Part shown: piece by piece, positions 35,828 through 47,258 of the stretch
Layout: each line of letters opens with the position of its first letter
How positions within the stretch are numbered: the first letter of the stretch is position 1
NCBI RefSeq assembly: GCF_001500045.1
Contig: NZ_LQIX01000001.1
Coordinates: 310,001-374,000, forward strand
DNA length: 64,000 bases
DNA from: Mycobacterium sp. GA-1199
GTDB lineage: Bacteria > Actinomycetota > Actinomycetes > Mycobacteriales > Mycobacteriaceae
Direction of reading: 5' to 3'
Position numbers and translations under genes: made by a program
The notes under the pieces: model-generated
Told to the model about the DNA's origin: nothing
Database searches by the model: none
What the model saw: only the letters and a program-made list of their open reading frames with translations

Positions 35828-36117
35828 CGCCAAAGGAGTTCGCGCGCAAGGTCTTCACCGGTCAATGGCCGTTCTGGTCGGTCGGGCTGATCTTCGCCGC
35901 CGCGTTCGTCCTGGTGGTCGCGGGCTATTGGCGACGCGGCGCGCTCGTGATGGCGATCGGGGTCGGCGTGGCGGCCGCGCTGCGGCTGCTGTTGAGCGAC
36001 GACCGCGCGGGGCTGCTGGCGGTGCGCAGCCGGGGTGTCGATTTCGTCACCACTGCGACCGTCAGCGCGACGATGCTCTATATCGCGTGGACCATCGACC
36101 CGCTGGGCACCAGCTAG
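35824..36117 (+). CDS. DUF3017 family membrane protein
   Basis: 97 aa from a GTG overlapping the folD stop, the same length as Rv3355c. Three hydrophobic segments ([52 protein letters not shown]) make a small integral membrane protein. Function unknown; the coupling to folD is conserved in mycobacteria. Confidence 0.85.
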   Translation: MTPKEFARKVFTGQWPFWSVGLIFAAAFVLVVAGYWRRGALVMAIGVGVAAALRLLLSDDRAGLLAVRSRGVDFVTTATVSATMLYIAWTIDPLGTS

Positions 36118-36134
36118 CACTACCGTCGCCGAGT

Positions 36135-36181
36135 GTGGGCTTGATGCACGCTTTTTCGAAAAGGACGTGCGGGTAACCCAC
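36135..36181. terminator. Nested hairpin between convergent genes, probable bidirectional terminator
   Basis: An outer stem (GTGGG 36135-36139 with CCCAC 36177-36181) encloses an inner stem (GCACG with CGTGC, continuing into CTTTT-TCG-AAAAG, 36146-36170). It lies in the 78-base gap between two converging genes. No T tract follows, as is common in mycobacteria. Confidence 0.5.
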
Positions 36182-36195
36182 GTTCGGCGCGGCGG

Positions 36196-36927
36196 TCAGC
36201 CCAGTGTGGCCCGGATGCACACCGTGACGTACGGCAGCGCCAGCCCGGTCGCGTTGGCCAGTGCCGGATGGGTCGCCAGCAGCTCGCGCACGCGGTCCAG
36301 CGTCCTGGTGCGCACCTGCTCCGGTGAGGTGATGCAGTAGCTGCGGGACGCGACGAGGTCGATGAGCGCTTGGGGCGTCAGGTAACTGGTCCACTCGACC
36401 TGATGACGTTCGACGCCGGTGAACGGCTCGGGCAGCGACACGGTGTTGCTGAACGGATCGTGCTCGTGGCCGATGATGCGGCCGAGGTCTTTGACCCAGC
36501 CGAGCCGCTCGTCGCGGGTGTTCCACACCAGGCCCAGCCGGCCGCCGGGGCGCAGCACGCGGGCCACCTCCTTGACCGCGATGTCGGGATCGAACCAGTG
36601 CCAGGCCTGGGCCACCAGCACGGCGTCCACGCTGTCGTCGGGCAGCGGAATCTCCTCGGCGGTGCCGAGCAGAGCGGGCGTCTCGGGAAGCGAACGGCTC
36701 AGCAGCTCAAGCATTTCGGGAATCGGATCGACGGCGACGACGTCGAGGCCGCGTTCCACCAGGCGCGTGGTCAGTTTGCCCGTGCCCGCCCCGAGGTCGA
36801 GCACCTTGGCGGCGGCCGACGGCAGCAGCCAGTCGATCGCCTCGGGCGGATACGACGGCCTGCCGCGTTCGTAGGCCGCGGCTTCGGCGCCGAAGGACAG
36901 CGAGCGATCCTGTTCCGGTCGGCTCAC
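36196..36927 (-). CDS. Class I SAM-dependent methyltransferase (Rv3342-like)
   Basis: 243 aa, GTG start (Rv3342, 243 aa). Motif I is VLDLGAGTGKLTTRL near residue 42, with VVAVDPIPEML and VAQAWHWFDPD following. It belongs to the UbiE/Methyltransf_11 group. Substrate unknown. It follows metX by 18 bases, so it is probably co-transcribed with the sulphur-amino-acid genes under the upstream SAM riboswitch. This fits a SAM user but does not identify a substrate. Confidence 0.88.
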   Translation of the reverse strand: MSRPEQDRSLSFGAEAAAYERGRPSYPPEAIDWLLPSAAAKVLDLGAGTGKLTTRLVERGLDVVAVDPIPEMLELLSRSLPETPALLGTAEEIPLPDDSVDAVLVAQAWHWFDPDIAVKEVARVLRPGGRLGLVWNTRDERLGWVKDLGRIIGHEHDPFSNTVSLPEPFTGVERHQVEWTSYLTPQALIDLVASRSYCITSPEQVRTRTLDRVRELLATHPALANATGLALPYVTVCIRATLG

Positions 36928-36945
36928 CGCGGGCTCATTTCGCCG

Positions 36946-38067
36946 TCATTTTGCTGCCAGGTCCAGCGTCCGGCGGATCAGCTTGTTGACCGCGTCGGTC
37001 TCCACCAGGAAGCCGTCGTGTCCGTAGATCGACTCCACGACATCGAGACCGGCACAGCCCGGCAGCAATTCGGCCAGCTCCTCCTGCAGCCGAAGTGGGT
37101 AGAGCCGGTCGGAGGTGATGCCGCCGACCACCGCGGGCACCGGACAGCCGCGCAGCGCCGCCTCGACACCCCCGCGTCCGCGTCCGACGTCGTGGCTGGA
37201 CAGCGCCTCGGTGAGGGCCACATAGGTGCCCGCGTCGTAACGGGACACCAGCTTTCGTCCCTGATGCTCCAGATAGCTCTGCACGGCGTAGCGGCCGCCG
37301 ACGCCGGGGTCCTCGTCATCCTGCGGATCGTTGGCGAACCGCGTGTCCAGCTCGAGCTCCCCGCGGTAGGTCAGATGGGCGAACCGCCGCGCGATCTCCA
37401 TGCCGAGATCGGGGGACAGGCCCGTGCCGTAGTAGTCGCCGTTCTGCCAGTTGGGGTCGGCCTTGATCGCCGCGACCTGCGAACTCTGGGTGCCGATCTG
37501 GTCCGCGGTGGCACGCGCGCCGACGGCCAGCAGCAGCCCCGCGCGCACCCTGTCCGGATGGCCGACCATCCACTCCAGCGCGCGGGCGCCACCCAGCGAG
37601 CCGCCCATGACCGCGGCCACCTCGGTGATGCCGAACGCCTCCAGGGCGGCGATATCGGCGCGCACCTGGTCCCGGACGGAGACGACCGGGAAGCGCGAGC
37701 CCCACGCCTTGCCGTCGGGATGTGGTGAGCTCGGGCCGGTGGAACCGCGACACCCCCCGAGCACGTTGGTCGCCACCGCGCACCAACGGTCGGTGTCGAT
37801 GGGTCCACCCGGACCGGCGACGCCGTCCCACCAGCCGGGGGTTGGATGGTCGGGTCCCGCCGGTCCGGTGATGTGGGAGTCGCCGGTCAACGCGTGCAGC
37901 ACGACGACGACGTTGTCGCGCTCGGGGGACAGCTCGCCCCAGCGCTGCACGGCGATCGACACGTCGTCGATGACCGCGCCGTTCTCCAGCGTCAGCGGGC
38001 CGATGTCGACCACGCCGATCTCACCTTCCGCGGGCAGATTCAAAGTCAGTACCTCCGGAATTGTCAT
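36946..38067 (-). CDS. metX: Homoserine O-acetyltransferase
   Basis: 373 aa (Rv3341, annotated metA, 379 aa). Alpha/beta hydrolase fold with nucleophile Ser in MGGSLGG near residue 155, and a C-terminal Asp and His (YGHDGFL). Transfers acetyl from acetyl-CoA to homoserine, the first committed step of methionine synthesis. The start shares one base with the metY stop (TGATG), so the two are coupled. Expression is expected to depend on the SAM-IV riboswitch before metY. Confidence 0.95.
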   Translation of the reverse strand: MTIPEVLTLNLPAEGEIGVVDIGPLTLENGAVIDDVSIAVQRWGELSPERDNVVVVLHALTGDSHITGPAGPDHPTPGWWDGVAGPGGPIDTDRWCAVATNVLGGCRGSTGPSSPHPDGKAWGSRFPVVSVRDQVRADIAALEAFGITEVAAVMGGSLGGARALEWMVGHPDRVRAGLLLAVGARATADQIGTQSSQVAAIKADPNWQNGDYYGTGLSPDLGMEIARRFAHLTYRGELELDTRFANDPQDDEDPGVGGRYAVQSYLEHQGRKLVSRYDAGTYVALTEALSSHDVGRGRGGVEAALRGCPVPAVVGGITSDRLYPLRLQEELAELLPGCAGLDVVESIYGHDGFLVETDAVNKLIRRTLDLAAK

Positions 38068-39416
38068 CAGAACGCCGCCGCGGTGTTCGGGTCGGACTTG
38101 CCGGCGGAGCTGAACCGCTTGGCGGCGGTGAAGCCCCGCTCCAAATCGGTCAGGATGTCGTCGATGCCCTCGATGCCGACCGCCAGGCGCACCAAACCGG
38201 GTGTGACACCGGTGGCCACCTGCTCCTCCGGCGCCAGCTGCGCATGTGTGGTGGACGCTGGATGGATCACCAGCGAGCGCACGTCGCCGATGTTGGCGAC
38301 ATGGCTGTGCAGGGTCAGCGCGTTGACGAAGGCCTTTCCGGCGTCGACCCCACCCGCCAGTTCAAACGCGAGCACCGCACCGGTCCCCTTGGGCGCCAGC
38401 TTCTTTCCGAGCTCGTGCCACGGAGACGACGGCAACCCGGCGTAGTTCACCGAGATGACGTCCTGGTGCCCCGCCAGATACTCGGCGACCTTCTGTGCGT
38501 TCTCGACATGCCGCTCGACGCGCAGGCTCAACGTTTCCAGTCCCTGGGCCACCAGGAACGCGTTGAACGGCGACGCCGACGAACCCAGGTCGCGCAACAG
38601 CTGCACGCGCGCCTTCAGGGCATAGGCCGGCGGACCCAGCTCCGCGAACACGACGCCGTGGTAGCTGGGGTCGGGTTCGGTGAAGCCGGGGAACTTCCCG
38701 TTGGTCCAGTCGAACTCGCCGCCGTCGACGATCACGCCCGCGATCGCGTTGCCATGCCCGCCGAGGTACTTGGTGGCCGAGTGCACGACGATGTCGGCGC
38801 CGTGGCTCAACGGTTGGATCAGATACGGCGTGGCGATCGTGTTGTCGACGATCAGCGGCACCCCGGCGTCGTGGGCGGCCGCGGCGACGTTGGGGATGTC
38901 GAGCACGTCGATCTTCGGGTTCGAGATCGTCTCGGCGAAGAAGGCCTTGGTGTTCGGGCGCACCGCGGAGCGCCAGGAGTCGAGGTCGTCGGGATCTTCC
39001 ACGAAGCTGACCTCGATACCGAGCTTCGGAAGCGAGTAGTGGAACAGGTTGTAGGTGCCGCCATAGAGCCGGGGGCTGGACACGATGTGGTCGCCGGTGT
39101 CGGCCAGGTTCAGGATCGCGAACGTCGATGCGGCCTGTCCGGACGCCAGGAACAGCGCGGCGACGCCGCCTTCGAGCGCGGCGATGCGCTGTTCGACGAC
39201 GTCGGTCGTCGGGTTCATGATCCGCGTGTAGATGTTGCCGGGCTCGGCGAGGCCGAACAGCGCGGCGGCGTGATCGGTGCTGTCGAAGGTGTACGACGTG
39301 GTCTGGTAGATCGGCAGGGCCCGCGCGTTCGTCGCGATGTCAGGGCTCTGTCCGGCGTGGACCTGTTTGGTTTCGAAGGCCCAGCGAGCGCTCGGGTCGT
39401 CGTGTTCGGTGCTCAT
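38067..39416 (-). CDS. metY: O-acetylhomoserine sulfhydrylase (aminocarboxypropyltransferase)
   Basis: 449 aa (Rv3340, annotated metC). PLP enzyme of the Cys/Met metabolism family: Lys in [16 protein letters not shown] near residue 205 forms the Schiff base, and [22 protein letters not shown] is present near residue 60-80. Makes homocysteine from O-acetylhomoserine and sulphide. AGGAGA precedes the ATG. First gene of metY-metX-methyltransferase, with a roughly 220-base leader that holds a SAM-IV riboswitch. Confidence 0.95.
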   Translation of the reverse strand: MSTEHDDPSARWAFETKQVHAGQSPDIATNARALPIYQTTSYTFDSTDHAAALFGLAEPGNIYTRIMNPTTDVVEQRIAALEGGVAALFLASGQAASTFAILNLADTGDHIVSSPRLYGGTYNLFHYSLPKLGIEVSFVEDPDDLDSWRSAVRPNTKAFFAETISNPKIDVLDIPNVAAAAHDAGVPLIVDNTIATPYLIQPLSHGADIVVHSATKYLGGHGNAIAGVIVDGGEFDWTNGKFPGFTEPDPSYHGVVFAELGPPAYALKARVQLLRDLGSSASPFNAFLVAQGLETLSLRVERHVENAQKVAEYLAGHQDVISVNYAGLPSSPWHELGKKLAPKGTGAVLAFELAGGVDAGKAFVNALTLHSHVANIGDVRSLVIHPASTTHAQLAPEEQVATGVTPGLVRLAVGIEGIDDILTDLERGFTAAKRFSSAGKSDPNTAAAF

Positions 39417-39828
39417 AGCTTCTCCTGTTGTGAGGGGCCGAAAAGGGGCATTTCACGCACTCAGCGGTAACTGCGCACGCCGGACCTCCGCTGTCTTCTC
39501 TGGGGGCCCGTCACAACGGACCCGCGCTTGCCGGTAACCGCTTGTCAGCGGGTACTCAACCTGGTCATCACCCGGGGCACCCCACCGCGGTTGGAGGGTT
39601 GCCGACCAGCAAGCCGGGGCTTGTCGCTGGCACTCATGACCGCTGAGAAGCTTATCGCACGTCAGCCGCGTCGTGCCAGCGAGGGATGCCGTCGGCCGGC
39701 TACCCGCCAGTAGCGCATCACAGTCCCCCGGCCGGACCCCCTGGCTCACACGAAGCGTCGGGTACGGCGCAATACTGGTAGTCGACTGACCGAGGCCTGA
39801 CCGATTAGCGAGCCGGGAGAACCCCAAC
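39417..39828. other. Divergent regulatory region between metY and icd
   Basis: 412 bases without a protein gene. About 120 are the SAM-IV aptamer. The metY-proximal 100 bases hold the expression platform and ribosome binding site. The icd-proximal 190 bases presumably carry the icd promoter; I see no strong operator repeat there. Confidence 0.6.
39519..39641 (-). ncRNA. SAM-IV riboswitch in the metY leader
   Basis: Read on the minus strand, the segment begins GGTCATGAGTGCCAGCG and runs through AGCCCCGGCTTGCTGG, GGCAACCCTCCAACCGCGG, GGGTGATGACCAGG and TTGAGTA to GGCAAGCGCGGGTC. The order and sequences correspond closely to what I remember of the mycobacterial SAM-IV aptamer. A hairpin (GGGTCCGT / ACGGGCCC, about 39503-39522) overlaps the 3' end and may be the expression switch. 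High SAM should switch off metY-metX. A TAAGCT at 39654-39649 is a candidate -10 just upstream. Confidence 0.9.
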
Positions 39829-42084
39829 ATGACTGCCGAGCAGCCGACCATCATCTACACGCTGACCGACGAGGCGCCGCTGCTGGCGACCTACGCGTTC
39901 CTGCCGATCATTCGGACCTTCACCGAACCGGCGGGCATCAACGTCGAGACCAGTGACATCTCGGTGGCCGCACGCATTCTTGCGGAGTTCTCGGACTGCC
40001 TCACCGACGAGCAGCGCGTGCCCGACAATTTGGCGCGGCTGGGCGAGCTCACCGAGAAACCGGACACCAACATCATCAAGCTGCCCAACATCAGCGCCTC
40101 GGTGCCGCAGCTGCTGGCCGCCATCAAGGAGCTCAAGGCCAAGGGTTACGACCTTCCCGAGTACCCGGGTGAACCGAAGAACGACGAAGAAAAAGAGATC
40201 AAGGATCGCTACGCCAAGGTTCTCGGCAGCGCGGTCAACCCCGTTCTGCGCCAAGGTAACTCGGATCGGCGCGCCCCCAAGGCGGTCAAGGAGTACGCCC
40301 GCAAGCATCCGCACAGCATGGGCGAGTGGTCGATGGCATCGCGCACGCATGTGGCGACCATGAAGACGGGCGACTTCTACCACGGCGAGAAGTCGATGAC
40401 GCTCGACAAGAGCCGCAAGGTCAAGATGGTGCTCACCACCAAGAGCGGTGAAACCCTGGTGCTCAAGCCGGAGGTGACCCTCGACGAGGGCGACATCATC
40501 GACAGCATGTTCATGAGCCGCAAGGCGCTCTGCGAGTTCTTCGAAGAACAGATCGAGGACGCCTACAAGACCGGCGTGATGTTCTCGCTGCACGTCAAGG
40601 CCACGATGATGAAGGTGTCGCACCCGATCGTCTTCGGGCACGCGGTGAAGGTGTTCTACAAGGATGCGTTCGCCAAGCATCAGAAGGTGCTCGACGAGCT
40701 CGGCGTGAACGTCAACAACGGCATGTCCGACCTCTACGACAAGATCCAGGCGCTGCCGGCCTCTCAGCGCGAGGAGATCGTCCAGGACATCCACGCCGTG
40801 CACGAGAACCGGCCGGAACTGGCGATGGTGGATTCGGCCCGCGGCATCACGAACTTCCACTCACCCAGCGACGTGATCGTCGACGCGTCGATGCCGGCCA
40901 TGATCCGCCTCGGCGGCAAGATGTACGGCGCCGACGGGCGCACCAAGGACACCAAGGCGGTGAACCCGGAGTCCACGTTCAGCCGGATCTATCAGGAGAT
41001 GGTCAACTTCTGTAAGACCCATGGGCAGTTCGATCCGACGACCATCGGCACCGTGCCCAACGTCGGGCTGATGGCGCAGAAGGCCGAGGAGTACGGCAGC
41101 CACGACAAGACGTTCGAGATCCCCGAGGACGGCGTCGCCGACATCGTCGACGTCGACACCGGTGAGGTGCTGATGACCCAGAACGTCGAGACCGGCGACA
41201 TCTGGCGTATGCCGGTGGTCAAGGACGCCGCGATCCGCGACTGGGTGAAGTTGGCCGTGACGAGGGCGCGGGCCTCGGACATGACCGCGCTGTTCTGGCT
41301 CGACACCGAGCGTCCGCACGAGGTGGAGCTGCGCAAGAAGGTGAAGGAGTACCTCAAGGAGCACGACACCGAGGGCCTACACATCCAGATCATGCCGCAG
41401 GTGTGGGCCATGCGGTACACCCTGGAACGGTTGATCCGCGGCCAGGACACCATCGCCGTGACCGGGAACATCCTGCGCGACTACCTGACCGACCTCTTCC
41501 CGATCCTGGAGCTGGGCACCAGCGCGAAGATGCTGTCGATCGTGCCGCTGATGGCCGGAGGCGGAATGTACGAGACCGGTGCGGGTGGCTCCGCGCCCAA
41601 GCACGTCCACCAGCTGGTCGAGGAGAATCACCTGCGCTGGGATTCGCTCGGCGAGTTCCTTGCTCTGGGAGCGTGTTTCGAGGACATCGGGCGCAAGACC
41701 GACAACAAGCGGGCCGTTCTGCTGGGCAAGACGCTGGACTCGGCCATCGGAAAGCTGTTGGACAACAACAAGAGCCCGTCACGTAAGACCGGCGAGCTCG
41801 ACAATCGGGGCAGCCAGTTCTATCTCGCGATGTACTGGGCGCAGGAGCTCGCCGAGCAGACCGACGACAAGGAACTCGCCGACCACTTCGCAGACCTCGC
41901 GAAGTCGTTGGCCGACAACGAAGATGCGATCGTCAACGAACTCGTCGAGGTGCAGGGCGACTCGGTCGACATCGGCGGGTACTACTACCCGGACCCGGAG
42001 AAGACCACCGCGGTGATGCGGCCCAGCAAGACGTTGAACTCGGTGCTGGAGGGCGTGACGAGCAAGCCTGTCACAAAGCTCTAG
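39829..42084 (+). CDS. icd2: NADP-dependent isocitrate dehydrogenase, monomeric type
   Basis: 751 aa, the length of monomeric IDHs (M. tuberculosis Icd2, Rv0066c, 745 aa) and nearly twice the homodimeric type. Oxidatively decarboxylates isocitrate to 2-oxoglutarate, making NADPH. Conserved: [20 protein letters not shown] at the start, [19 protein letters not shown] (substrate and NADP contacts), DASMPAMIR, and [34 protein letters not shown] active-site loops in the second half. GGGAGAA precedes the ATG. The M. tuberculosis equivalent position carries, as I recall, the unrelated dimeric icd1. Its stop shares CTAG with the convergent hydrolase gene. Confidence 0.97.
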   Translation: MTAEQPTIIYTLTDEAPLLATYAFLPIIRTFTEPAGINVETSDISVAARILAEFSDCLTDEQRVPDNLARLGELTEKPDTNIIKLPNISASVPQLLAAIKELKAKGYDLPEYPGEPKNDEEKEIKDRYAKVLGSAVNPVLRQGNSDRRAPKAVKEYARKHPHSMGEWSMASRTHVATMKTGDFYHGEKSMTLDKSRKVKMVLTTKSGETLVLKPEVTLDEGDIIDSMFMSRKALCEFFEEQIEDAYKTGVMFSLHVKATMMKVSHPIVFGHAVKVFYKDAFAKHQKVLDELGVNVNNGMSDLYDKIQALPASQREEIVQDIHAVHENRPELAMVDSARGITNFHSPSDVIVDASMPAMIRLGGKMYGADGRTKDTKAVNPESTFSRIYQEMVNFCKTHGQFDPTTIGTVPNVGLMAQKAEEYGSHDKTFEIPEDGVADIVDVDTGEVLMTQNVETGDIWRMPVVKDAAIRDWVKLAVTRARASDMTALFWLDTERPHEVELRKKVKEYLKEHDTEGLHIQIMPQVWAMRYTLERLIRGQDTIAVTGNILRDYLTDLFPILELGTSAKMLSIVPLMAGGGMYETGAGGSAPKHVHQLVEENHLRWDSLGEFLALGACFEDIGRKTDNKRAVLLGKTLDSAIGKLLDNNKSPSRKTGELDNRGSQFYLAMYWAQELAEQTDDKELADHFADLAKSLADNEDAIVNELVEVQGDSVDIGGYYYPDPEKTTAVMRPSKTLNSVLEGVTSKPVTKL

Positions 42085-42923
42085 CCGCCGAGCGCCTCCC
42101 GGGGCGGCTCGGCGTGGCGGTCGACGAACTCGACGATCAGGTCGGCCACGCGCTGCGGCGCCTCGTACATCGGGATGTGGCCGACGTCGTCGAGGTGCGT
42201 GATCTGCGTGCTCGACGGCAGATGCGCGGTGAAGTGGCGGGTGAACCGCGGATGGGGCAGGACCCGGTCCTTCTCGCAGATCACCAGGTGCGTGGGGCAC
42301 GCGCCCTCGGCCAGTTCCATCAGCCCCGGGGTCAGCAGCGACTTCACCAGCAGCTGGTAGTAGGCCGGGCAGTGGGTGACGTCGTCGATGATGTCGAGGA
42401 GGTCGTCGTCGGACAATCGGTCCGGCGTGGCGCTGATCGGGAAGTGCGCCAGCCAGCGCGTGAAGGGGAGCTTGAGCACGCGTTGCCGGAACACCAGCGT
42501 GAACACCCACACCGGGAAGCCGGCCAGGAACTTGCCGACGATCTCGAACTTGGCGGGGGTGAACTTGCGCCATCCGCCCGCCGGTGCGATGCCGGTCAGC
42601 GTGCGGGCCCGGCCACGGCGCTCCAACTCGAAGGCCACCCAGCCGCCGAGCGAGTTGCCCACGATGTGCGCGGTGTCCCAGCCCAGCGCATCCATCCTGC
42701 GTTCGACGTCGTCGGCGAGCTCTTTGGTGTCGAGGAAGCGGTGCCCCTTCACCCCGCCGTTGTGCCCGGGCATCGTCGGGGCCAGCACCTCGTAGCGGCC
42801 GGTGTCGGCGATGAGCGGGGCGACCTTCTTCCAAACGTTCTGCGACATCATGAACGGATGTAGCAACACGATGGGCTCGCCTGAGCCGACATGGAGCGGG
42901 TCGCGCGGCGATTTTCTAGCCAT
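42081..42923 (-). CDS. Alpha/beta-fold hydrolase
   Basis: 280 aa from MARKSPRDPLHVGSG; the longer open frame upstream runs antisense through xthA. Oxyanion region LLHPFMMSQNVW, nucleophile Ser in VGNSLGGWVAFE near residue 92, acid Asp in CEKDRVLPHP, and His in DDVGHIPMYEAP near residue 255: a complete catalytic triad. Substrate unknown, probably an ester or epoxide. The position matches Rv3338/Rv3337 between icd and trpS. Divergent from xthA, 60 bases apart. Confidence 0.85.
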   Translation of the reverse strand: MARKSPRDPLHVGSGEPIVLLHPFMMSQNVWKKVAPLIADTGRYEVLAPTMPGHNGGVKGHRFLDTKELADDVERRMDALGWDTAHIVGNSLGGWVAFELERRGRARTLTGIAPAGGWRKFTPAKFEIVGKFLAGFPVWVFTLVFRQRVLKLPFTRWLAHFPISATPDRLSDDDLLDIIDDVTHCPAYYQLLVKSLLTPGLMELAEGACPTHLVICEKDRVLPHPRFTRHFTAHLPSSTQITHLDDVGHIPMYEAPQRVADLIVEFVDRHAEPPREALGG

Positions 42924-42943
42924 CAGCCCGACAGTAAAGGTGA

Positions 42944-44821
<1,878 letters not shown>

Positions 44822-44836
44822 CGTGGGGAGCCTGGT

Positions 44837-45883
44837 ATGACACCTCCGGGGGAGCCGGAAGAGCCCGACGGTAAGAAGGGGTTCGTCGACCGGCTGCGCG
44901 CGCGGCACGAATGGTTCGACCACGTCATGCGGGCCCAGGAGCGCTACAACGACAGCAAGGGCGACTTCTACGCGGCGGGCATCACGTACTTCACGGTCTT
45001 CGCGATGTTCCCGCTGTTGATGGTCGGATTCGCCATCGGCGGTTTCATCCTGGTCAGCCAACCCGAACTGCTCGCCGACATTCAGGACCGGATCAGGGCG
45101 TCGGTGTCCGGCGACGTCGCCACGCAGCTCGTCGAACTGATGGACTCCGCGATCGAGTCCCGCACTTCGGTCGGGATCATCGGGCTGGCCACCGCGGCAT
45201 GGGCCGGGCTCGGCTGGATGGCCAACCTGCGCGAGGCGCTGAGCCAGATGTGGGGCCTGATGCGACGCGAGACCCCCGGCTTCGTGCGCACGAAGTTGTC
45301 GGATCTGACCGCCATCGCCGGCCTGTTCCTGGCGATCGCGGCCACCATCGCGCTGACCGTGGTGAGTAGCTCTGGAGTGGCCCGCAAGGCCGTCGAATGG
45401 GTTGGGCTGGGCGATGTTCCGGGCATGAGCATCCTGCTGCGGGTGATCTCGCTGGCGTTCTCGGTGTTGATCAGCTGGCTGCTGTTCACCTGGATCATCG
45501 CGCGGCTGCCCCGCGAATCGATCAGCTTTCGCTCGGCGATGCGGGCCGGGCTGCTCGCGGCGGTCGCGTTCGAGGTCTTCAAACAGGTGGCGTCGATTTA
45601 CCTGCGCTCGGTGGTGACCGGCCCGGCCGGCGCGACATTCGGTCCGGTTCTCGGCCTGATGGTGTTCGCCTACATCACCGCTCGGCTCATCCTCTTCGCT
45701 ACGGCGTGGGCGGCCACGTCGATCGAGAACATGGAGGCCGCACCGCTCCCGCCGCCCGGGCTCGCGCAGGTCGCCCCCCGAGTGCAGGTGCGCGAGGGTG
45801 TCGGGGTTGGCGGCGTGCTGGGTGCCGCTGCGGCGGGAGCGCTTGGCGCGCTGGGGATTTCGAGGCTACGGCGGCGTCATTGA
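44837..45883 (+). CDS. yhjD: YihY/YhjD-type inner membrane protein
   Basis: 348 aa (Rv3335c). Cytosolic N-terminus, then six membrane helices in the YihY/BrkB pattern: GDFYAAGITYFTVFAMFPLLMVG, GIIGLATAAWAGLGWMANLREALSQMWG, and GPVLGLMVFAYITARLILFATAWAA. The C-terminal tail is glycine- and alanine-rich and ends SRLRRRH. Related proteins are proposed exporters of envelope lipid, but function is not settled. It follows trpS closely; its end overlaps the convergent SMR gene by seven bases. Confidence 0.85.
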   Translation: MTPPGEPEEPDGKKGFVDRLRARHEWFDHVMRAQERYNDSKGDFYAAGITYFTVFAMFPLLMVGFAIGGFILVSQPELLADIQDRIRASVSGDVATQLVELMDSAIESRTSVGIIGLATAAWAGLGWMANLREALSQMWGLMRRETPGFVRTKLSDLTAIAGLFLAIAATIALTVVSSSGVARKAVEWVGLGDVPGMSILLRVISLAFSVLISWLLFTWIIARLPRESISFRSAMRAGLLAAVAFEVFKQVASIYLRSVVTGPAGATFGPVLGLMVFAYITARLILFATAWAATSIENMEAAPLPPPGLAQVAPRVQVREGVGVGGVLGAAAAGALGALGISRLRRRH

Positions 45884-46200
45884 TTCTGGCTGACCAGCTG
45901 CAGGCCGACCACGCAGCCGATGATGCCCAGCAGCAGTGCCACTTTGATCGGTGACGCGCTCTCTTCGCCGGTGGCCAGCGCATAGACGACGGTGAGCGCG
46001 GCGCCCACGCCCACCCACACCGCGTACCCGGTGCCGACGGGCAGATCCCGCAGGGCGATACCCAAGCCGCCCATCGAGATGATCAGTGCCACAACGAAAA
46101 CGGTGATCGGAACCGGGCGGGTGAAACCTTCCGACTTGCTCAGGGCGACCGCCCACACAGCTTCGAACGCACCCGAAACTATGAGGATGACCCAGGGCAT
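45877..46200 (-). CDS. gdx: SMR-family guanidinium exporter (Gdx/SugE type)
   Basis: 107 aa, four membrane helices. The essential helix-1 glutamate sits in SGAFEAVWAVALSKSEGFTR; the AL.KS.GFTR pattern is that of the Gdx/SugE branch rather than the EmrE drug branch. Gdx exchanges guanidinium for protons. A guanidine-III riboswitch lies directly in its leader, which makes the substrate assignment much firmer than sequence alone. The ribosome binding site GGAGG (46214-46210) is nine bases before the ATG. Confidence 0.92.
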   Translation of the reverse strand: MPWVILIVSGAFEAVWAVALSKSEGFTRPVPITVFVVALIISMGGLGIALRDLPVGTGYAVWVGVGAALTVVYALATGEESASPIKVALLLGIIGCVVGLQLVSQNQ

Positions 46201-46218
46201 GGAACAACACCTCCGAAA

Positions 46219-46259
46219 CGCCGTCTTGTCGCTGGCCGGGTACGGCGCCGCTCGTCCGG
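46219..46259 (-). ncRNA. Guanidine-III riboswitch aptamer
   Basis: On the minus strand the 41 bases read CCGGACGAG, GGCGCCGTACCCGG, CAG, GACAAGACGGCG, with the order and nearly the exact sequence of the compact guanidine-III pseudoknot I remember from Thermobifida. It ends four bases before GGAGG, so ligand binding probably controls access to the ribosome binding site of the exporter. Confidence 0.9.
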
Positions 46260-46294
46260 TGTCGACTGCTGACAGCCCCACCGTAACAAAGCGG

Positions 46295-46300
46295 TAACGT
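46295..46300 (+). promoter_or_regulatory. Candidate -10 of the nitronate monooxygenase gene
   Basis: TAACGT fits TANNNT seven bases before the GTG at 46308 with no ribosome binding site between, suggesting a leaderless transcript. Confidence 0.4.
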
Positions 46301-46307
46301 CGCATCC

Positions 46308-47258
46308 GTGCCCCTTGCGACGCCCTGGTCCCGCCGCATCGGCCTCGAGGTGCCGATCGTCAACGCGCCGATGGGCGGCACCGCGGGCGGCGTCCTGGCC
46401 GCCGCCGTATCCCGTGCGGGCGGCCTCGGCATGGTCGGGATGGGAAGTTCGGCCACCGCCGCGAAGTTGGCGGCCGAACTCCCGCACGTCTCGGAGCTCG
46501 GGCGTCCGTTCGGTATCGGGCTGGTGCACTGGGTAACGGCAGCCGAACCGGAACTGTTGGAAATGGCGATCGCCGCGAAGCCCGCGCTGCTGGCCGTCAG
46601 CTTCGGCGACGACTGGTCCTGGCTCCGGCAGGCCCACGGCGCCGGCGTATCGGTGGCCGCCCAGGTCGCCGATGTGACCGGTGCGCGGCGGGCGGTCGAC
46701 GCGGGTGTGGACGTGATCGTCGCGCGCGGGGCGGAGGGCGGCGGGCACGGCGAGGCGCGCATCGGCACCCTGCCGTTGCTCGCGGAGGTGCTCGACGCGG
46801 TCACGGTGCCCGTACTGGCCGCCGGGGGTATCTGCACGGGCCGCGGGCTTGCGGCGGTGCTGGCCGCTGGAGCCTCGGGCGCCTGGCTGGGTACGGCGTT
46901 CACAACCTGCACCGAAGCGACCACGTCCGATCCCGCCCGCGAGCACCTGCTGCGCGCATCGGGCGAGGATACTGTGACGACGCGCGTCTTCGACATTGCT
47001 CTCGATTACCCTTGGCCGACAACGTTTCCCGAACGAGTGCTACGCAACGAGTTCGTCGACCGCTTCGACGGGCGCGAGGACCTCATCGATGCCGACGCGC
47101 GCGCCGTACTGGCCGCTGCGGCAGCCGCCGAGGACTACCGGGTGGCGCCCCTCAACGCCGGGCAGGGCGTCGGAATGGTCCGCGAAACGCGCTCCGCGGC
47201 CGACGTGGTCGAACGGCTCTGCACCGAGGCGGAGCAGCTGTTGCGCCGCTGGGGCTAG
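46308..47258 (+). CDS. Nitronate monooxygenase / 2-nitropropane dioxygenase-like
   Basis: 316 aa, GTG start. FMN TIM-barrel enzyme: [27 protein letters not shown] at the start, [10 protein letters not shown] near residue 140 with the catalytic-type His, and [21 protein letters not shown] for FMN phosphate. Oxidises nitronates to carbonyl compounds and nitrite; many relatives have unknown substrates. Divergent from the Gdx exporter. Its TAG shares CTAG with the stop of the convergent dacB1 gene. Confidence 0.88.
   Translation: MPLATPWSRRIGLEVPIVNAPMGGTAGGVLAAAVSRAGGLGMVGMGSSATAAKLAAELPHVSELGRPFGIGLVHWVTAAEPELLEMAIAAKPALLAVSFGDDWSWLRQAHGAGVSVAAQVADVTGARRAVDAGVDVIVARGAEGGGHGEARIGTLPLLAEVLDAVTVPVLAAGGICTGRGLAAVLAAGASGAWLGTAFTTCTEATTSDPAREHLLRASGEDTVTTRVFDIALDYPWPTTFPERVLRNEFVDRFDGREDLIDADARAVLAAAAAAEDYRVAPLNAGQGVGMVRETRSAADVVERLCTEAEQLLRRWG

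Noticed and set aside
46211..46260. Guanidine-II (mini-ykkC) hairpins in the SMR leader
   Set aside because: The ACGA-like loops are not closed as two equal hairpins. The whole stretch instead fits the guanidine-III pseudoknot.
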